In this document: piece after piece, positions 35,149-43,608 of the stretch
Layout of the letters: every line of letters begins with the position of its first letter
Numbering within the stretch: the first letter of the stretch is position 1
Assembly: GCF_029269835.1 (NCBI RefSeq)
Contig: NZ_JARJBB010000003.1
Coordinates: 372,001-436,000 of the forward strand
Direction of reading: 5' to 3'
DNA from: Streptomyces tropicalis
Lineage (GTDB): Bacteria; Actinomycetota; Actinomycetes; Streptomycetales; Streptomycetaceae
Length of the DNA stretch: 64,000 nucleotides
Notes under the pieces: generated by a model
Database searches by the model: none
What the model was told of the DNA's origin: nothing
The model's input: only the letters and a program-made list of their open reading frames with translations
Translations under genes and position numbers: made by a program

Positions 35149-35574
35149 ATGACCACCACACACCACGCTCAGCCGGAGTCGGCGAAGCAGCAGTGGGCAA
35201 CCGGGCTGATGATGTTCGGCGCCGTCATGCTCATGATCGGCGGCGTGCTGGACATCTTCCGCGGCATCATGGGCATCGCCAAGAACAACGTCTTCGTGAC
35301 CACGCCCAACTACGTGTTCCAGTTCAACCTCACCGGATGGGGCTGGGTCCATCTCCTCCTCGGAGCGGCCGCCGTGGTCGTCAGCCTGGGACTGTTCCAG
35401 GGAGCGATGTGGGCACGCGTCGGCGGCGTGGTCATCGCCGGGCTCATCATCATCGCCAACTTCCTCTCCCTGCCGTACTACCCGGTGTGGTCCATCGTGG
35501 CCATCGCCATCTCCGGGTTCGTGATCTGGGCGCTCTGCGTGGTGCGCCCCGAGGGACCCGCCGGCGCCCGGTAG
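35149..35574 (+). CDS. DUF7144-like four-helix membrane protein
   Basis: The 141-residue protein has four membrane helices: MMFGAVMLMIGGVLDIFRGI, WVHLLLGAAAVVVSLGLF, GVVIAGLIIIANFLSLPYY and WSIVAIAISGFVIWALCV. The loop KNNVFVTTPNYVFQFNLTGWGW is the diagnostic stretch of this actinobacterial family. It follows the SHOCT gene by 34 bases and is probably in the same transcript. No function is known to me. Confidence 0.82.
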   Translation: MTTTHHAQPESAKQQWATGLMMFGAVMLMIGGVLDIFRGIMGIAKNNVFVTTPNYVFQFNLTGWGWVHLLLGAAAVVVSLGLFQGAMWARVGGVVIAGLIIIANFLSLPYYPVWSIVAIAISGFVIWALCVVRPEGPAGAR

Positions 35575-35681
35575 GCCCCGTGCCGACCGGGACCGGGCTG
35601 CGCCGGAGGAGGGTGCGGCGGGCCGACGAGGCCCCCGCGCCCTCCGTCGTGCGGGGCCCGGCCGGGGAAAGGAGGAGCGCG

Positions 35682-37073
35682 GTGCGGACCGGACGCCGGG
35701 AGCGGTCCGCCGGACGGCCGGCGGCGGCCTCGCGCTGGACCCCCGCGGTCTGGGCGCGCCTGGCCCTGATCACCCTGTTCGCCGCCGCACTCGTCCCGCC
35801 GGCCGCGGCCGGCGCGGCCGGCGCGGCGTGGGTCCTGCTCGGCGTCGCCGGGCTGGTCCTCGCGGCCGCCGGCCTGTGGTGGGCGCTCGCCCACGCCGGA
35901 CTCGTACGGATCGCGGGCCTCGTCCTGGTCGTCGCGGCCCCGCTCGCCGTCCTCGCCCTCTACGCCCGGCACGGGCTGCTGATGCCGGCCGTGCTCTCCC
36001 TGGCGCTCTGGGCGCTGGCCCTGGCGGCCGCGCGCGTCGCGCTGACCCCGCGCGCCGCCGCGTCCCCGCCTCCGGAGGCGGCCGTCGCGCCGCCGCTGCG
36101 GCCCTGGGTCGCGATGAACCCGCGCTCGGGCGACGGCAAGGTCGCCAGGTTCCGGCTGGCCGAGCGGGCGCGGGCGGCGGGAGCCGACGTCGTCCTGCTC
36201 GACCCCGGCGGCCACGACGACGTCGCCGAGCGGGCCCGGCAGGCGGTCCGTGACGGGGCCGACCTGCTCGCGGTGGCCGGAGGCGACGGAACGCAGGCGC
36301 TGGTGGCCGAGGTCGCGGCCGCCCACGACCTGCCGTTCCTGGTGATCCCGGCCGGCACCCGCAACCACTTCGCGCTCGACCTCGGCCTCGACCGCGAGGA
36401 CCCCGCGGCCGCCCTGGAGGCCCTCACCGACGGCGTGGAACTCCGCGTCGACCTCGGTTTCGCCGCCGACCGGGTGTTCGTCAACAACGCCTCCTTCGGC
36501 GTCTACGCGGCCGTGGTCGGCGATCCCGCCTACCGGGAGGAGAAGCTGCGCACCACCTTGCAGGCACTGCCGCCGCTCCTCACCGGCGACGCCGCGCCCC
36601 GGCTGCGGATGCGCGCCGGGGCCACCCGCCTCGACGGCCTCCAGGCGCTGCTGGTCAGCAACAACCCCTACCGCCGCTTCGTCGACACCGCGCACCCCGG
36701 GCGCCGGGAGCGGCTGGACTCCGGGCTGCTCGGCGTCCTGTGCGTCCGCGTCGACAACGCCGCCGAGGCCGTCGGCGTCCTGGCCGGCGCCCACGCCCCG
36801 GACACCCCGGACGGCCCCGGCGAGGGGCCGGCCGCCGGGGTGCTGCGGCTGACCGCGCCCGACGTCGTCGTCGAGGCCGACACCCCCACGGTCGCGGTGG
36901 GCATCGACGGCGAGTCCGTCCGGCTGCCCGCACCCGTCGTGTGCCGGATCGTCCCCGGGGCCCTGCGGGTCCGCGTCCCGCGCCGCCGCCCCGGCACCCC
37001 GCCCCGCCGCCCGCCCGCCGACTGGCGCCGCGTCCGGGACCTGGCCCGGCACCGCACCCGGACCGGCGGGTGA
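35682..37073 (+). CDS. Diacylglycerol kinase-family lipid kinase with N-terminal membrane segments
   Basis: The 463-residue protein has three to four hydrophobic segments in residues 20-125. The DAGK catalytic domain has phosphate-binding AGGDGTQALVAEVAA, then IPAGTRNHFALDLGLD and VFVNNASFGVYAAVV. The C-terminal beta-sandwich ends in VGIDGESVRLPAPVVCRI. Enzymes of this class phosphorylate diacylglycerol or related lipids. The membrane extension is not part of the usual 300-residue core and would anchor the kinase. GTG at 35682 follows AAAGGAGG. Confidence 0.88.
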   Translation: MRTGRRERSAGRPAAASRWTPAVWARLALITLFAAALVPPAAAGAAGAAWVLLGVAGLVLAAAGLWWALAHAGLVRIAGLVLVVAAPLAVLALYARHGLLMPAVLSLALWALALAAARVALTPRAAASPPPEAAVAPPLRPWVAMNPRSGDGKVARFRLAERARAAGADVVLLDPGGHDDVAERARQAVRDGADLLAVAGGDGTQALVAEVAAAHDLPFLVIPAGTRNHFALDLGLDREDPAAALEALTDGVELRVDLGFAADRVFVNNASFGVYAAVVGDPAYREEKLRTTLQALPPLLTGDAAPRLRMRAGATRLDGLQALLVSNNPYRRFVDTAHPGRRERLDSGLLGVLCVRVDNAAEAVGVLAGAHAPDTPDGPGEGPAAGVLRLTAPDVVVEADTPTVAVGIDGESVRLPAPVVCRIVPGALRVRVPRRRPGTPPRRPPADWRRVRDLARHRTRTGG

Positions 37074-37211
37074 ACTCGCTTATCACGCCACGGCCCACGG
37101 GCGACAGAGGGGAGGTGGGCAGGCAGAGGATCTCCGCGAACTCGCCACAATCTGGGAGGGAGTGCGCGGCAACCGCACCCAGCCGCGTGAGAATGCGTGG
37201 GGCATGAGAGC

Positions 37212-38522
37212 GTGAGCCGAGTGAGTGAGAAGACGGCCGCACCCCTGCAGTACCGCTTTGACGGACCGGAAGACGCCCCGGTCCTGATCCTGGGACCGTC
37301 CCTCGGCACCACCTGGCACATGTGGGACCGGCAGATTCCCGAACTGACCAAGCAGTGGCGCGTCTTCCGCTTCGACCTCCCGGGCCACGGCGGCGCCCCC
37401 GCGCACCCCACCGGTTCGGTCGCGGACCTGGCGAACCGTCTGCTCGCCACCCTGGACGGGCTCGGCGTGCAGCGCGTCGGCTACGCGGGCTGCGCCCTCG
37501 GCGGCGCGATCGGCATGGAGCTGGCGCTCCGCCACCCCGAGCGCCTGGCGTCCCTCGCGCTGATCGCCGCATCGCCCCGCTTCGGCACCGCCGACGAGTT
37601 CCGGCAGCGCGGGGTGATCGTCCGCACCAACGGACTCGACCCCATCGCCCGTACCTCCCCGGACCGCTGGTTCACCGCCGGCTTCGCTGCGGCGCAGCCC
37701 GCGATCACCGAGTGGGCCGTGCAGATGGTCCGCACCACCGACCCCGGCTGCTACATAGCCGCATGCGAGGCGCTCGCCTCCTTCGACGTCCGCGCCGAAC
37801 TCGCCCGCATCGGCGTGCCGACGCTGGTCCTGGTCGGCTCCGAGGACCAGGTCACCGGCCCCGCCCAGGCCCGCACCCTGGTGGCCGGCGTCCCCGACGC
37901 CCGCCTCGCGGTGGTCCCCGGCGCCTCCCACCTGGTGCCCGTCGAACAGCCCGGCGCCGTCACCGACCTGCTGGTGCGGCACTTCTCCACCGCATGGCAG
38001 CCCGGCTACGACCGGAGCACCGGCCACATGGCCATCGTGGCGCCCCCGGTCAAGCCGGTCCTGGCCGCGCCCCCGCAGCCCGTACCCGTCGCCGAGATCG
38101 CCCCGGCCGCCGCGCCGCCCGCCGTCGCGGGCGGCGGCCGTCCGGACCCCCACGACGCCGGGCTCAAGCTCCGCCGCGAGGTCCTCGGCGACGCCCATGT
38201 GGACCATGAGCTGGCCGGGGCCGACGACTTCTCCGGCGACTTCCAGGAGCTCCTCACCCGGTACGCCTGGGGCGAGGTGTGGAACCGGCCCGGCCTCGAC
38301 CGCCGCACCCGCAGCGCCGTCGCCCTCACCGCGCTGGTCGCGGGCGGCCACCAGGACGACCTCGCTTCCCACCTGCGGGCCGCCCTGCGCACCGGCCTCA
38401 CCCCGGGCGAGATCAAGGAGGTGCTGCTGCAGACCGCCGTGCACTGCGGCGTCCCGGCCGCCGGCCGCGCCTTCCGGGTGGCCCAGCAGGTGATCCGCGA
38501 GGAGACCACCCCGACGGAGTGA
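37212..38522 (+). CDS. PcaDC/PcaL-like fusion: enol-lactonase-type hydrolase plus carboxymuconolactone decarboxylase domain
   Basis: The protein of about 436 residues has an alpha/beta hydrolase domain (to about residue 275) like 3-oxoadipate enol-lactonase, a Pro/Ala linker, and a C-terminal carboxymuconolactone decarboxylase domain (FQELLTRYAWGEVWNRPGLDRRTRS to TPGEIKEVLLQTAVHCGVPAAGRAF). The nucleophile elbow, normally GxSxGG, reads GCALGGAIG. The codon at the Ser position is GCC (Ala) and Cys lies one residue earlier. The Asp (SEDQVTGP) and His (GASHLVPVEQP) of the triad remain. Lactonase activity is thus doubtful. No other beta-ketoadipate genes are nearby. GTG 37197 or 37221 are alternative starts. 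Confidence 0.82.
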   Translation: MSRVSEKTAAPLQYRFDGPEDAPVLILGPSLGTTWHMWDRQIPELTKQWRVFRFDLPGHGGAPAHPTGSVADLANRLLATLDGLGVQRVGYAGCALGGAIGMELALRHPERLASLALIAASPRFGTADEFRQRGVIVRTNGLDPIARTSPDRWFTAGFAAAQPAITEWAVQMVRTTDPGCYIAACEALASFDVRAELARIGVPTLVLVGSEDQVTGPAQARTLVAGVPDARLAVVPGASHLVPVEQPGAVTDLLVRHFSTAWQPGYDRSTGHMAIVAPPVKPVLAAPPQPVPVAEIAPAAAPPAVAGGGRPDPHDAGLKLRREVLGDAHVDHELAGADDFSGDFQELLTRYAWGEVWNRPGLDRRTRSAVALTALVAGGHQDDLASHLRAALRTGLTPGEIKEVLLQTAVHCGVPAAGRAFRVAQQVIREETTPTE

Positions 38523-38558
38523 GCGGCCCCGCCGCCTGTCCCCCCGGCCGGCGTCCGC

Positions 38559-38574
38559 CCGGTCCGGGGACCGG
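38559..38574. terminator. Possible hairpin terminator after the PcaDC-like gene
   Basis: CCGGTC and GACCGG pair perfectly around a CGGG loop, 36 bases after the stop codon, and can be lengthened by flanking GC-rich sequence. No U tract. Confidence 0.35.
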
Positions 38575-38627
38575 GAACACCCCCGGGCGGCGCCCCGCGT
38601 GCGGGCCCGCGGGGCAGGATGGGACGC

Positions 38628-39263
38628 ATGAAGCTCACGAAGAAGTCGCACGCCTGCATCCGCCTCGAGAAGGACGGGCGGACCCTCGTCGTCGACCCCG
38701 GCGGGTTCAGCGAGGAGGACGCAGCGGTCGGCGCGGACGCGATCCTCGTCACCCACGAGCACCCCGACCACTTCGACGAGGGCCGGCTGCGCGCCGCGCT
38801 GGAGGCCGACCCGGACTGCCGGATCTGGACCCTGAGGTCCGTGGCGGAGCAGCTCACCGCGGCCTTCCCGGGCCGTGTCCGCACCGTCGGCCACGGTGAC
38901 ACCTTCACCGCCGCCGGCTTCGACGTCGAGGTCCACGGCGAGCTGCACGCGGTGATCCACCCGGACATCCCGCGCGTCACCAACGTCGGCTACCTGATCG
39001 ACGGCGGCCGCGTCTTCCACCCCGGCGACGCGCTCACCGTGCCCGGCCGCCCCGTCGAAACGCTGATGCTGCCGGTGCACGCCCCCTGGAACAAGATCGC
39101 CGAAGTCATCGACTACGTCCGCGAGGTCGCGCCGCAGCGCGCCTACGACGTCCACGACGCCCTCCTCACCGACCTCGCCCGCCCGATCTACGACCGCCAG
39201 ATCGGCGCCCTGGGCGGCGCCGAGCACCTGCGCCTCGCGCCCGGCACGTCCGCCGAGGTCTGA
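38628..39263 (+). CDS. MBL-fold metal-dependent hydrolase (UlaG-like)
   Basis: The 211-residue protein starts MKLTKKSHACIRLEKDGRTLVVDPG. It has the metal-binding ILVTHEHPDHFDEG (HxHxDH), His in VEVHGELHAVIH, Asp in VFHPGDALTVPG and the C-terminal MLPVHAPWNK. The compact layout matches UlaG-like lactonases and related hydrolases common in actinomycetes. AGGATGGG before ATG 38628 supports this start over ATG 38619. It may be cotranscribed with nothing else; exonuclease III follows after 74 bases with its own ribosome-binding site. Confidence 0.88.
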   Translation: MKLTKKSHACIRLEKDGRTLVVDPGGFSEEDAAVGADAILVTHEHPDHFDEGRLRAALEADPDCRIWTLRSVAEQLTAAFPGRVRTVGHGDTFTAAGFDVEVHGELHAVIHPDIPRVTNVGYLIDGGRVFHPGDALTVPGRPVETLMLPVHAPWNKIAEVIDYVREVAPQRAYDVHDALLTDLARPIYDRQIGALGGAEHLRLAPGTSAEV

Positions 39264-39337
39264 CGCCCGGAGCGGCGGCCGGGGGGCGCGGCGGCCGGAC
39301 GGGGGCGTTGTCGTACCCGCCCGGTACTTTGGAGGAC

Positions 39338-40117
39338 ATGCGCATCGCGACCTGGAACGTGAACTCGATCACCGCCCGCCTCCCGAGGCTCCTGGCCTGG
39401 CTGGAGAGCAGCGGCACCGACGTGCTGTGCCTCCAGGAGGCCAAGATCGCCGAGGAGCAGTTCCCGTTCGAGCAGCTGCGCGACGCGGGCTACGAGGCCG
39501 CCGTCCACGCCACCGGCCGGTGGAACGGCGTGGCGGTGCTCTCCCGCGTCGGCCTCACCGACGTGGTCAAGGGCCTGCCCGGCGACCCGGGCTACGACGG
39601 CGTCCAGGAGCCCCGCGCCCTCGCGGCGACCTGCGGCCCGGTCCGCGTCTGGTCGGTCTACGTGCCCAACGGCCGCGAGGTCGACCACCCCCATTACGCG
39701 TACAAGCTCCAGTGGTTCGAGGCGCTGCGCGCGGCGGTCGCGGGCGACGCGTCCGGCGACCGCCCCTTCGCCGTCCTCGGCGACTACAACGTCGCCCCCA
39801 CCGACGACGACGTCTACGACACGGCCGCCTTCGAGGGCAGCACCCATGTCACCCCCGCCGAGCGCGCCGCCCTGGCCGGCCTGCGCGAGGCCGGCCTGAG
39901 CGACGTGGTCCCGCGCCCCCTGAAGTACGACCGGCCGTACACGTACTGGGACTACCGCCAGCTCTGCTTCCCGAAGAACCGCGGCATGCGCATCGACCTG
40001 GTGTACGCCAACGCGCCCTTCGCCAAGTCGGTCACCGACGCCTACGTGGACCGCGAGGAGCGCAAGGGCAAGGGCGCCTCCGACCACGCACCGGTGGTCG
40101 TGGACCTGGACGCGTAG
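39338..40117 (+). CDS. xth: Exodeoxyribonuclease III
   Basis: The 259-residue enzyme starts MRIATWNVNSITARLPRLLAWL. It has the family catalytic set: Glu in VLCLQEAKI, Tyr/Asn in VYVPNGREVDHP, Asp and Asn in VLGDYNVAPTDDDVYD, YTYWDYRQLCFPKNRGMRIDLVYA, and the Asp-His pair in GASDHAPVVVDL. It cuts DNA at abasic sites and trims 3' ends in base-excision repair. GGAGG precedes ATG 39338, which is preferred over a start at 39308. Confidence 0.95.
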   Translation: MRIATWNVNSITARLPRLLAWLESSGTDVLCLQEAKIAEEQFPFEQLRDAGYEAAVHATGRWNGVAVLSRVGLTDVVKGLPGDPGYDGVQEPRALAATCGPVRVWSVYVPNGREVDHPHYAYKLQWFEALRAAVAGDASGDRPFAVLGDYNVAPTDDDVYDTAAFEGSTHVTPAERAALAGLREAGLSDVVPRPLKYDRPYTYWDYRQLCFPKNRGMRIDLVYANAPFAKSVTDAYVDREERKGKGASDHAPVVVDLDA

Positions 40118-40365
40118 CGGACCGTACGGCGCGCCGGGCCGCCCGCGCGCCCCGGTTCGTCCGGCGCTCCGGCCGCCGTGCCCCCGCCGTGCAACCCTCC
40201 GGGCCCGCCGTCCGTCTCCTACGGCGGACCCCCGGCGCACCCCGGCCGGATCCGCCAGGGATCGGGGCCCGGCGCCGAGCCGTGCCCCTCCCGCGACGCA
40301 GCCCCGGGGCGCCCGCACCTCCGCGCGGAGGCGGCCGGCACACGAGGAACGGAGAACCGGACGCC

Positions 40366-40926
40366 GTGCGGCACCACGAAGGGCCCCGCCCCCCGGCGCG
40401 CACCGCGCCCCCGCACCTGATCCGGCGCCAGGCCCTCGCCTTCGTCCTGGTCGGCACGGTCAACACCGCGACGTACTACGGCCTCTACCTGCTGCTCCTG
40501 ACGGCCCTGCCGTATCTCGCCGCGCACGTCCTCGCGTTCCTGCTGAGCATGACCACGGCCTTCTTCCTGCACGCGCGCTTCACCTACCGCACCCGGCCCA
40601 CCTGGCGGAAGTTCCTGCTCTTCCCGCTGACCAACGCGACCACCTTCCTCGTCACGACGGCCGGTGTGTACGTGAGCGTCGACCTCCTGCACACCGGGAG
40701 CCGCCTCGGCCCGCTGCTCGCGTCGGCCGCGGCCGTCCCGGTCACCTTCCTGCTGTCCCGCACGATCATGCTGTCCCGCGCCGAGCGGGGCCGCGGCCGC
40801 CCCGCACCGGCCGCATCCCCGCTCCCGCTCCGTGCCCCGGCACTCCCGCTTCCGCCCCCGGCACCCCCGCTGCCCCTCCCGGACCCGGCACTCCGGCCCG
40901 CCCTGGAGCCGGCCGGTCCCGACTGA
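40366..40926 (+). CDS. GtrA-family membrane protein
   Basis: The 186-residue protein has four membrane helices: ALAFVLVGTVNTATYYGLYLLL, LAAHVLAFLLSMTTAFFLHARFTYR, FPLTNATTFLVTTAGVYVSV and LLASAAAVPVTFLLSRTIML. This is the GtrA pattern of proteins thought to flip polyprenyl-linked sugars. A Pro/Leu-rich tail of about 45 residues (PLPLRAPALPLPPPAP) ends it. The GTG at 40366 follows GGAACGGAG. No glycosyltransferase partner is adjacent. Confidence 0.85.
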   Translation: MRHHEGPRPPARTAPPHLIRRQALAFVLVGTVNTATYYGLYLLLLTALPYLAAHVLAFLLSMTTAFFLHARFTYRTRPTWRKFLLFPLTNATTFLVTTAGVYVSVDLLHTGSRLGPLLASAAAVPVTFLLSRTIMLSRAERGRGRPAPAASPLPLRAPALPLPPPAPPLPLPDPALRPALEPAGPD

Positions 40927-41014
40927 GGCCCCCGCGTGCCGGGCCCGCACGGCTGCGGGAACCAGGGCCGCGCGCCTGTGGTGCGGAGGCCGGTGGGAGT
41001 GCCACGCTGGGGTG

Positions 41015-41464
41015 ATGGACATCCCCTTTCTGGGCAGATGGCGCAGGAGGCACGGGTCCGCCTCGGCGGTCGCGGTGTTCTCCGAGGACGCCGAGGACAC
41101 CGGGGGCCGGGAGAGCCCGGCCGAACTGCTCTCCGAATGCGAGCTGCTGCGCTCCCAGGCGGCCGGGGCCGGACTCCGACTCGACGACACCGCCGCCTCG
41201 TTGGAGGCGCTGGACCAGTTGCTGCCGCGCTGGCGCGACGACGAGGAGACCCTGCCCCGGCTGGGCAACGACGCGGGGCTCTACCTCGGCACCGTCGTGG
41301 TGCGCACCGTCCCCGGCGCCGGATGGCGGATCCTGCCGGGCGGGACGCCGGTCGTGCGGCTGGCGTCCGGACGTGAGGTCGACGTGGTGACGGCCGGTCA
41401 GGGCTGGGCCGTCGCCGGGGTCCCGGAGCTCTCGCAGGTGTACGCGGAGGCCGCCGAGGCATAG
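41015..41464 (+). CDS. Small soluble protein, possibly DUF6278 family
   Basis: The 149-residue protein starts MDIPFLGRWRRRHGSASAVAVFSEDAED and continues ELLSECELLRSQAAGAGLRLDDTAASLEALDQLLPRWRDD. The C-terminal half is beta-rich (GLYLGTVVVRTVPGAGWRILPGG). It looks like a widespread Streptomyces family of unknown function; the DUF number is from memory and uncertain. A GTG at 41012 is directly before the ATG. Confidence 0.72.
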   Translation: MDIPFLGRWRRRHGSASAVAVFSEDAEDTGGRESPAELLSECELLRSQAAGAGLRLDDTAASLEALDQLLPRWRDDEETLPRLGNDAGLYLGTVVVRTVPGAGWRILPGGTPVVRLASGREVDVVTAGQGWAVAGVPELSQVYAEAAEA

Positions 41465-41889
41465 CCCCGGGGTCCTCGCACGACGGCACCACGTAAATAC
41501 GGCTAATGCCAGAAGGGTGCGTGTCGGGTGTCAAGTCCGGTCGGAGCTGGATAGTTTGCGGCAACCACGACACAGCTGAGAGCGAGTGGGGCTGGGTATG
41601 GCCGTCGATCCGTTGATCGAGCTGCGTGACGTCACCTCATCAAGCGGCTGGTGGTGCCGCTGAAGGGCGCGCCACGTCCCGCTTCCCGCTCGCCGACGAG
41701 CGGTTGCCCCACCGCCCGGCCCGACGCGTCGGACCTCGACTAGGATGTGCCGTTCATCCCTGTGCTGTCGGTGATCCGGCCGAACTCCACGGGGAACGGG
41801 ACGCTGCTGCCGGGTGGGTACCCCCCACGGCCCTCGACCGCAGGGGGCAGCAGTCCACAGAGCCATACCCGGCCGGCGGCAGCCGGAGA
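41465..41889. other. About 425 bases without an intact gene; possible gene remnant
   Basis: An ATG at 41598 opens MAVDPLIELRDV, which is like the start of an amino-acid ABC transporter ATPase, but the frame stops after about 21 codons. The segment 41490-41560 is richer in A/T than its surroundings. The rest has no coherent reading frame on either strand. It is probably a relic of deleted sequence. Confidence 0.4.
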
Positions 41890-43461
41890 TCACTTCTCGC
41901 GCAGCGGGACGGACACGTACGACGGATCGTCCGCAGGCGAGGAGAAGGTCAGCTGCGCGCCGGACGGGTTGTGCTCGCTGTAGAGCGGGTCGACCGTGTC
42001 GACCACCAGGGCCAGCCGATGACCGGTCGGGACGTCGTAGGCCGTCGAGTACAACGGCAGGTCGACGCCGAACGGGCGGCCGGGTGTCCGCCCGTACCAG
42101 GTGTACGGCGCGTGCGTGACCAGCTTGCCGAGGCCGAGCGGGCCCACGTCGTACAGATAGGCCATGAAGGTGCCGCGCTCCCGGTTCGGGGTGAGCGTGG
42201 TGTGGACCGTGGCGGCGCCCCGCACCTGCTGCGGGGCGGCGTACCGCTCCGACTGCCACACCGCGGCCCAGCGGCGCGGCAGCAGCGGCATCCAGGCCAT
42301 CGGCGGGATCCTCGCCACCTGGTCGAGGGTGCTGGAGAGGAACACCACCCCGCCGTCCGCCCCGGAGTCGACGTTGGCGTGGACGGTGGAGGTGCCCGCC
42401 AGGTCGACCTTCCGCCGGGTCGCGCCCACCGACTTCCAGTCCGGGTAGCCCTCGTAGCCGCCCGCGGAGCGGGACTTCAGTTGCACCGGCTGCTCGTGGT
42501 CGATGCCGTTGTCCACACCCCGCAGGTAGTGGTCGAGCCAGCGCCGCGTGTCGCTCCACACGTCGTTGGGCAGTCCGAACAGGCCGGGCAGTTCGGCGGT
42601 CGCGTGGTCGCCGGGCCGCAGTTCCAGGCGCTTGGGGCCGGTCAGTCTCTCGTAGAAGTCGGTGTACTGGTTGGGCGAGAAGATGCTGTCGCCCCAGGCG
42701 TTGGCGAGCATGACCGCCGTGCCGTTGCGGTTGAGCCGGTCGACGTAGGTCGCGGCGGAGCGCTTGCGCCCCCAGGCGATCAACTGCGGCTCCTTGGCCA
42801 GGTCGCCGGCGTAGAAGTCGTCGAAGACCCGCCGGACCTCGGGGCTCTCGCGGCCGGTGACGGTGGCCGTGCCGTCCAGCAGGGCGGCGGCCTCGACGTG
42901 CTGGGTGCGGCCGGAGTAGATCGAGGCGATCAGATCGGCCCAGCCGCTGAGCGAGGCCACCGCCTTGATCCGGGGGTCGTGCTCGGCGGCGAGCAGGCTG
43001 ATGCCGGCGCCGTACGACACGCCCGCCATGCCGATGTGGCGCGGGTCCGACGGGGTGTGGGCGAGAGCCCAGTCGATCACCTTCGAGGCGTCGGCCCAGT
43101 CCGGTGGGCCGGCCACTTCTATCTGCCCGCCGGACTGCCAGAAGCCGCGCACGTTGTAGCTGACGACCACATAGCCGGCGTCGGCGAGCTTCTGCGCCTG
43201 GGCGAGGTACTCCACCTGCGGCAGGCTCCAGCTCGTGGGCATCACGACCAGCGGGTACCGGCGGGAGCCGTCGGCGCCCGCCGGGGTCACCACGTTGCAC
43301 TTCAGGACGGTGCCGCCGTCGCCGGTGATGTCGACGAAGCGGACGCCGCCCGGGGCCGCCTGCGCGGCGGGGGCGGAGCCGAGGACGCCGCCGGCGATCA
43401 GGGCGGCCGAGACGGCGCCCACGGCGGTCGTGCGCAGGGTCTTCGTGCGGTGGGTTCCCAC
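41890..43461 (-). CDS. Secreted S15-family peptidase (Xaa-Pro dipeptidyl-peptidase/CocE type)
   Basis: The 523-residue preprotein has a signal peptide of about 36 residues (AVGAVSAALIAGGVLG, cleavage after AQA). The alpha/beta hydrolase domain has the nucleophile elbow GVSYGAG with Ser at about 149, Asp in LANAWGDSIFSPNQ and His in RPGDHATAEL. The C-terminal jelly-roll domain starts near residue 350. S15/CocE enzymes release X-Pro dipeptides or cleave esters. GTG at 43461 has GAGGAG six bases upstream. The promoter region (43500-43554) contains clustered CGGTAA/TTACCG elements. Confidence 0.9.
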   Translation of the reverse strand: MGTHRTKTLRTTAVGAVSAALIAGGVLGSAPAAQAAPGGVRFVDITGDGGTVLKCNVVTPAGADGSRRYPLVVMPTSWSLPQVEYLAQAQKLADAGYVVVSYNVRGFWQSGGQIEVAGPPDWADASKVIDWALAHTPSDPRHIGMAGVSYGAGISLLAAEHDPRIKAVASLSGWADLIASIYSGRTQHVEAAALLDGTATVTGRESPEVRRVFDDFYAGDLAKEPQLIAWGRKRSAATYVDRLNRNGTAVMLANAWGDSIFSPNQYTDFYERLTGPKRLELRPGDHATAELPGLFGLPNDVWSDTRRWLDHYLRGVDNGIDHEQPVQLKSRSAGGYEGYPDWKSVGATRRKVDLAGTSTVHANVDSGADGGVVFLSSTLDQVARIPPMAWMPLLPRRWAAVWQSERYAAPQQVRGAATVHTTLTPNRERGTFMAYLYDVGPLGLGKLVTHAPYTWYGRTPGRPFGVDLPLYSTAYDVPTGHRLALVVDTVDPLYSEHNPSGAQLTFSSPADDPSYVSVPLREK

Positions 43462-43499
43462 GGACCACTCCTCACTCGTGTCAGTGCAAAGTGACCAGA

Positions 43500-43554
43500 C
43501 GGTAACCTCGGCGCCTTACCGGAAGTAACCTGTCGGTAAGTTACGTACGGGTAA
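43500..43554. promoter_or_regulatory. Clustered TTACCG/CGGTAA elements upstream of the S15 peptidase gene
   Basis: CGGTAA occurs at 43500-43505 and 43534-43539, its complement TTACCG at 43516-43521, and GTAAC/GTTAC at 43525-43529 and 43540-43544. A further GGGTAA is at 43549-43554. They form overlapping inverted repeats with spacers of 10 and 12 bases in the upstream region of the minus-strand gene. This is typical of a TetR-like or other dimeric repressor site. No regulator gene is next to it. Confidence 0.45.
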
Positions 43555-43608
43555 AGCTTGTTGACGCCTCCACCACAGGTCCGCCGGGCCCGGCGGACCG
43601 CCCGCCCG

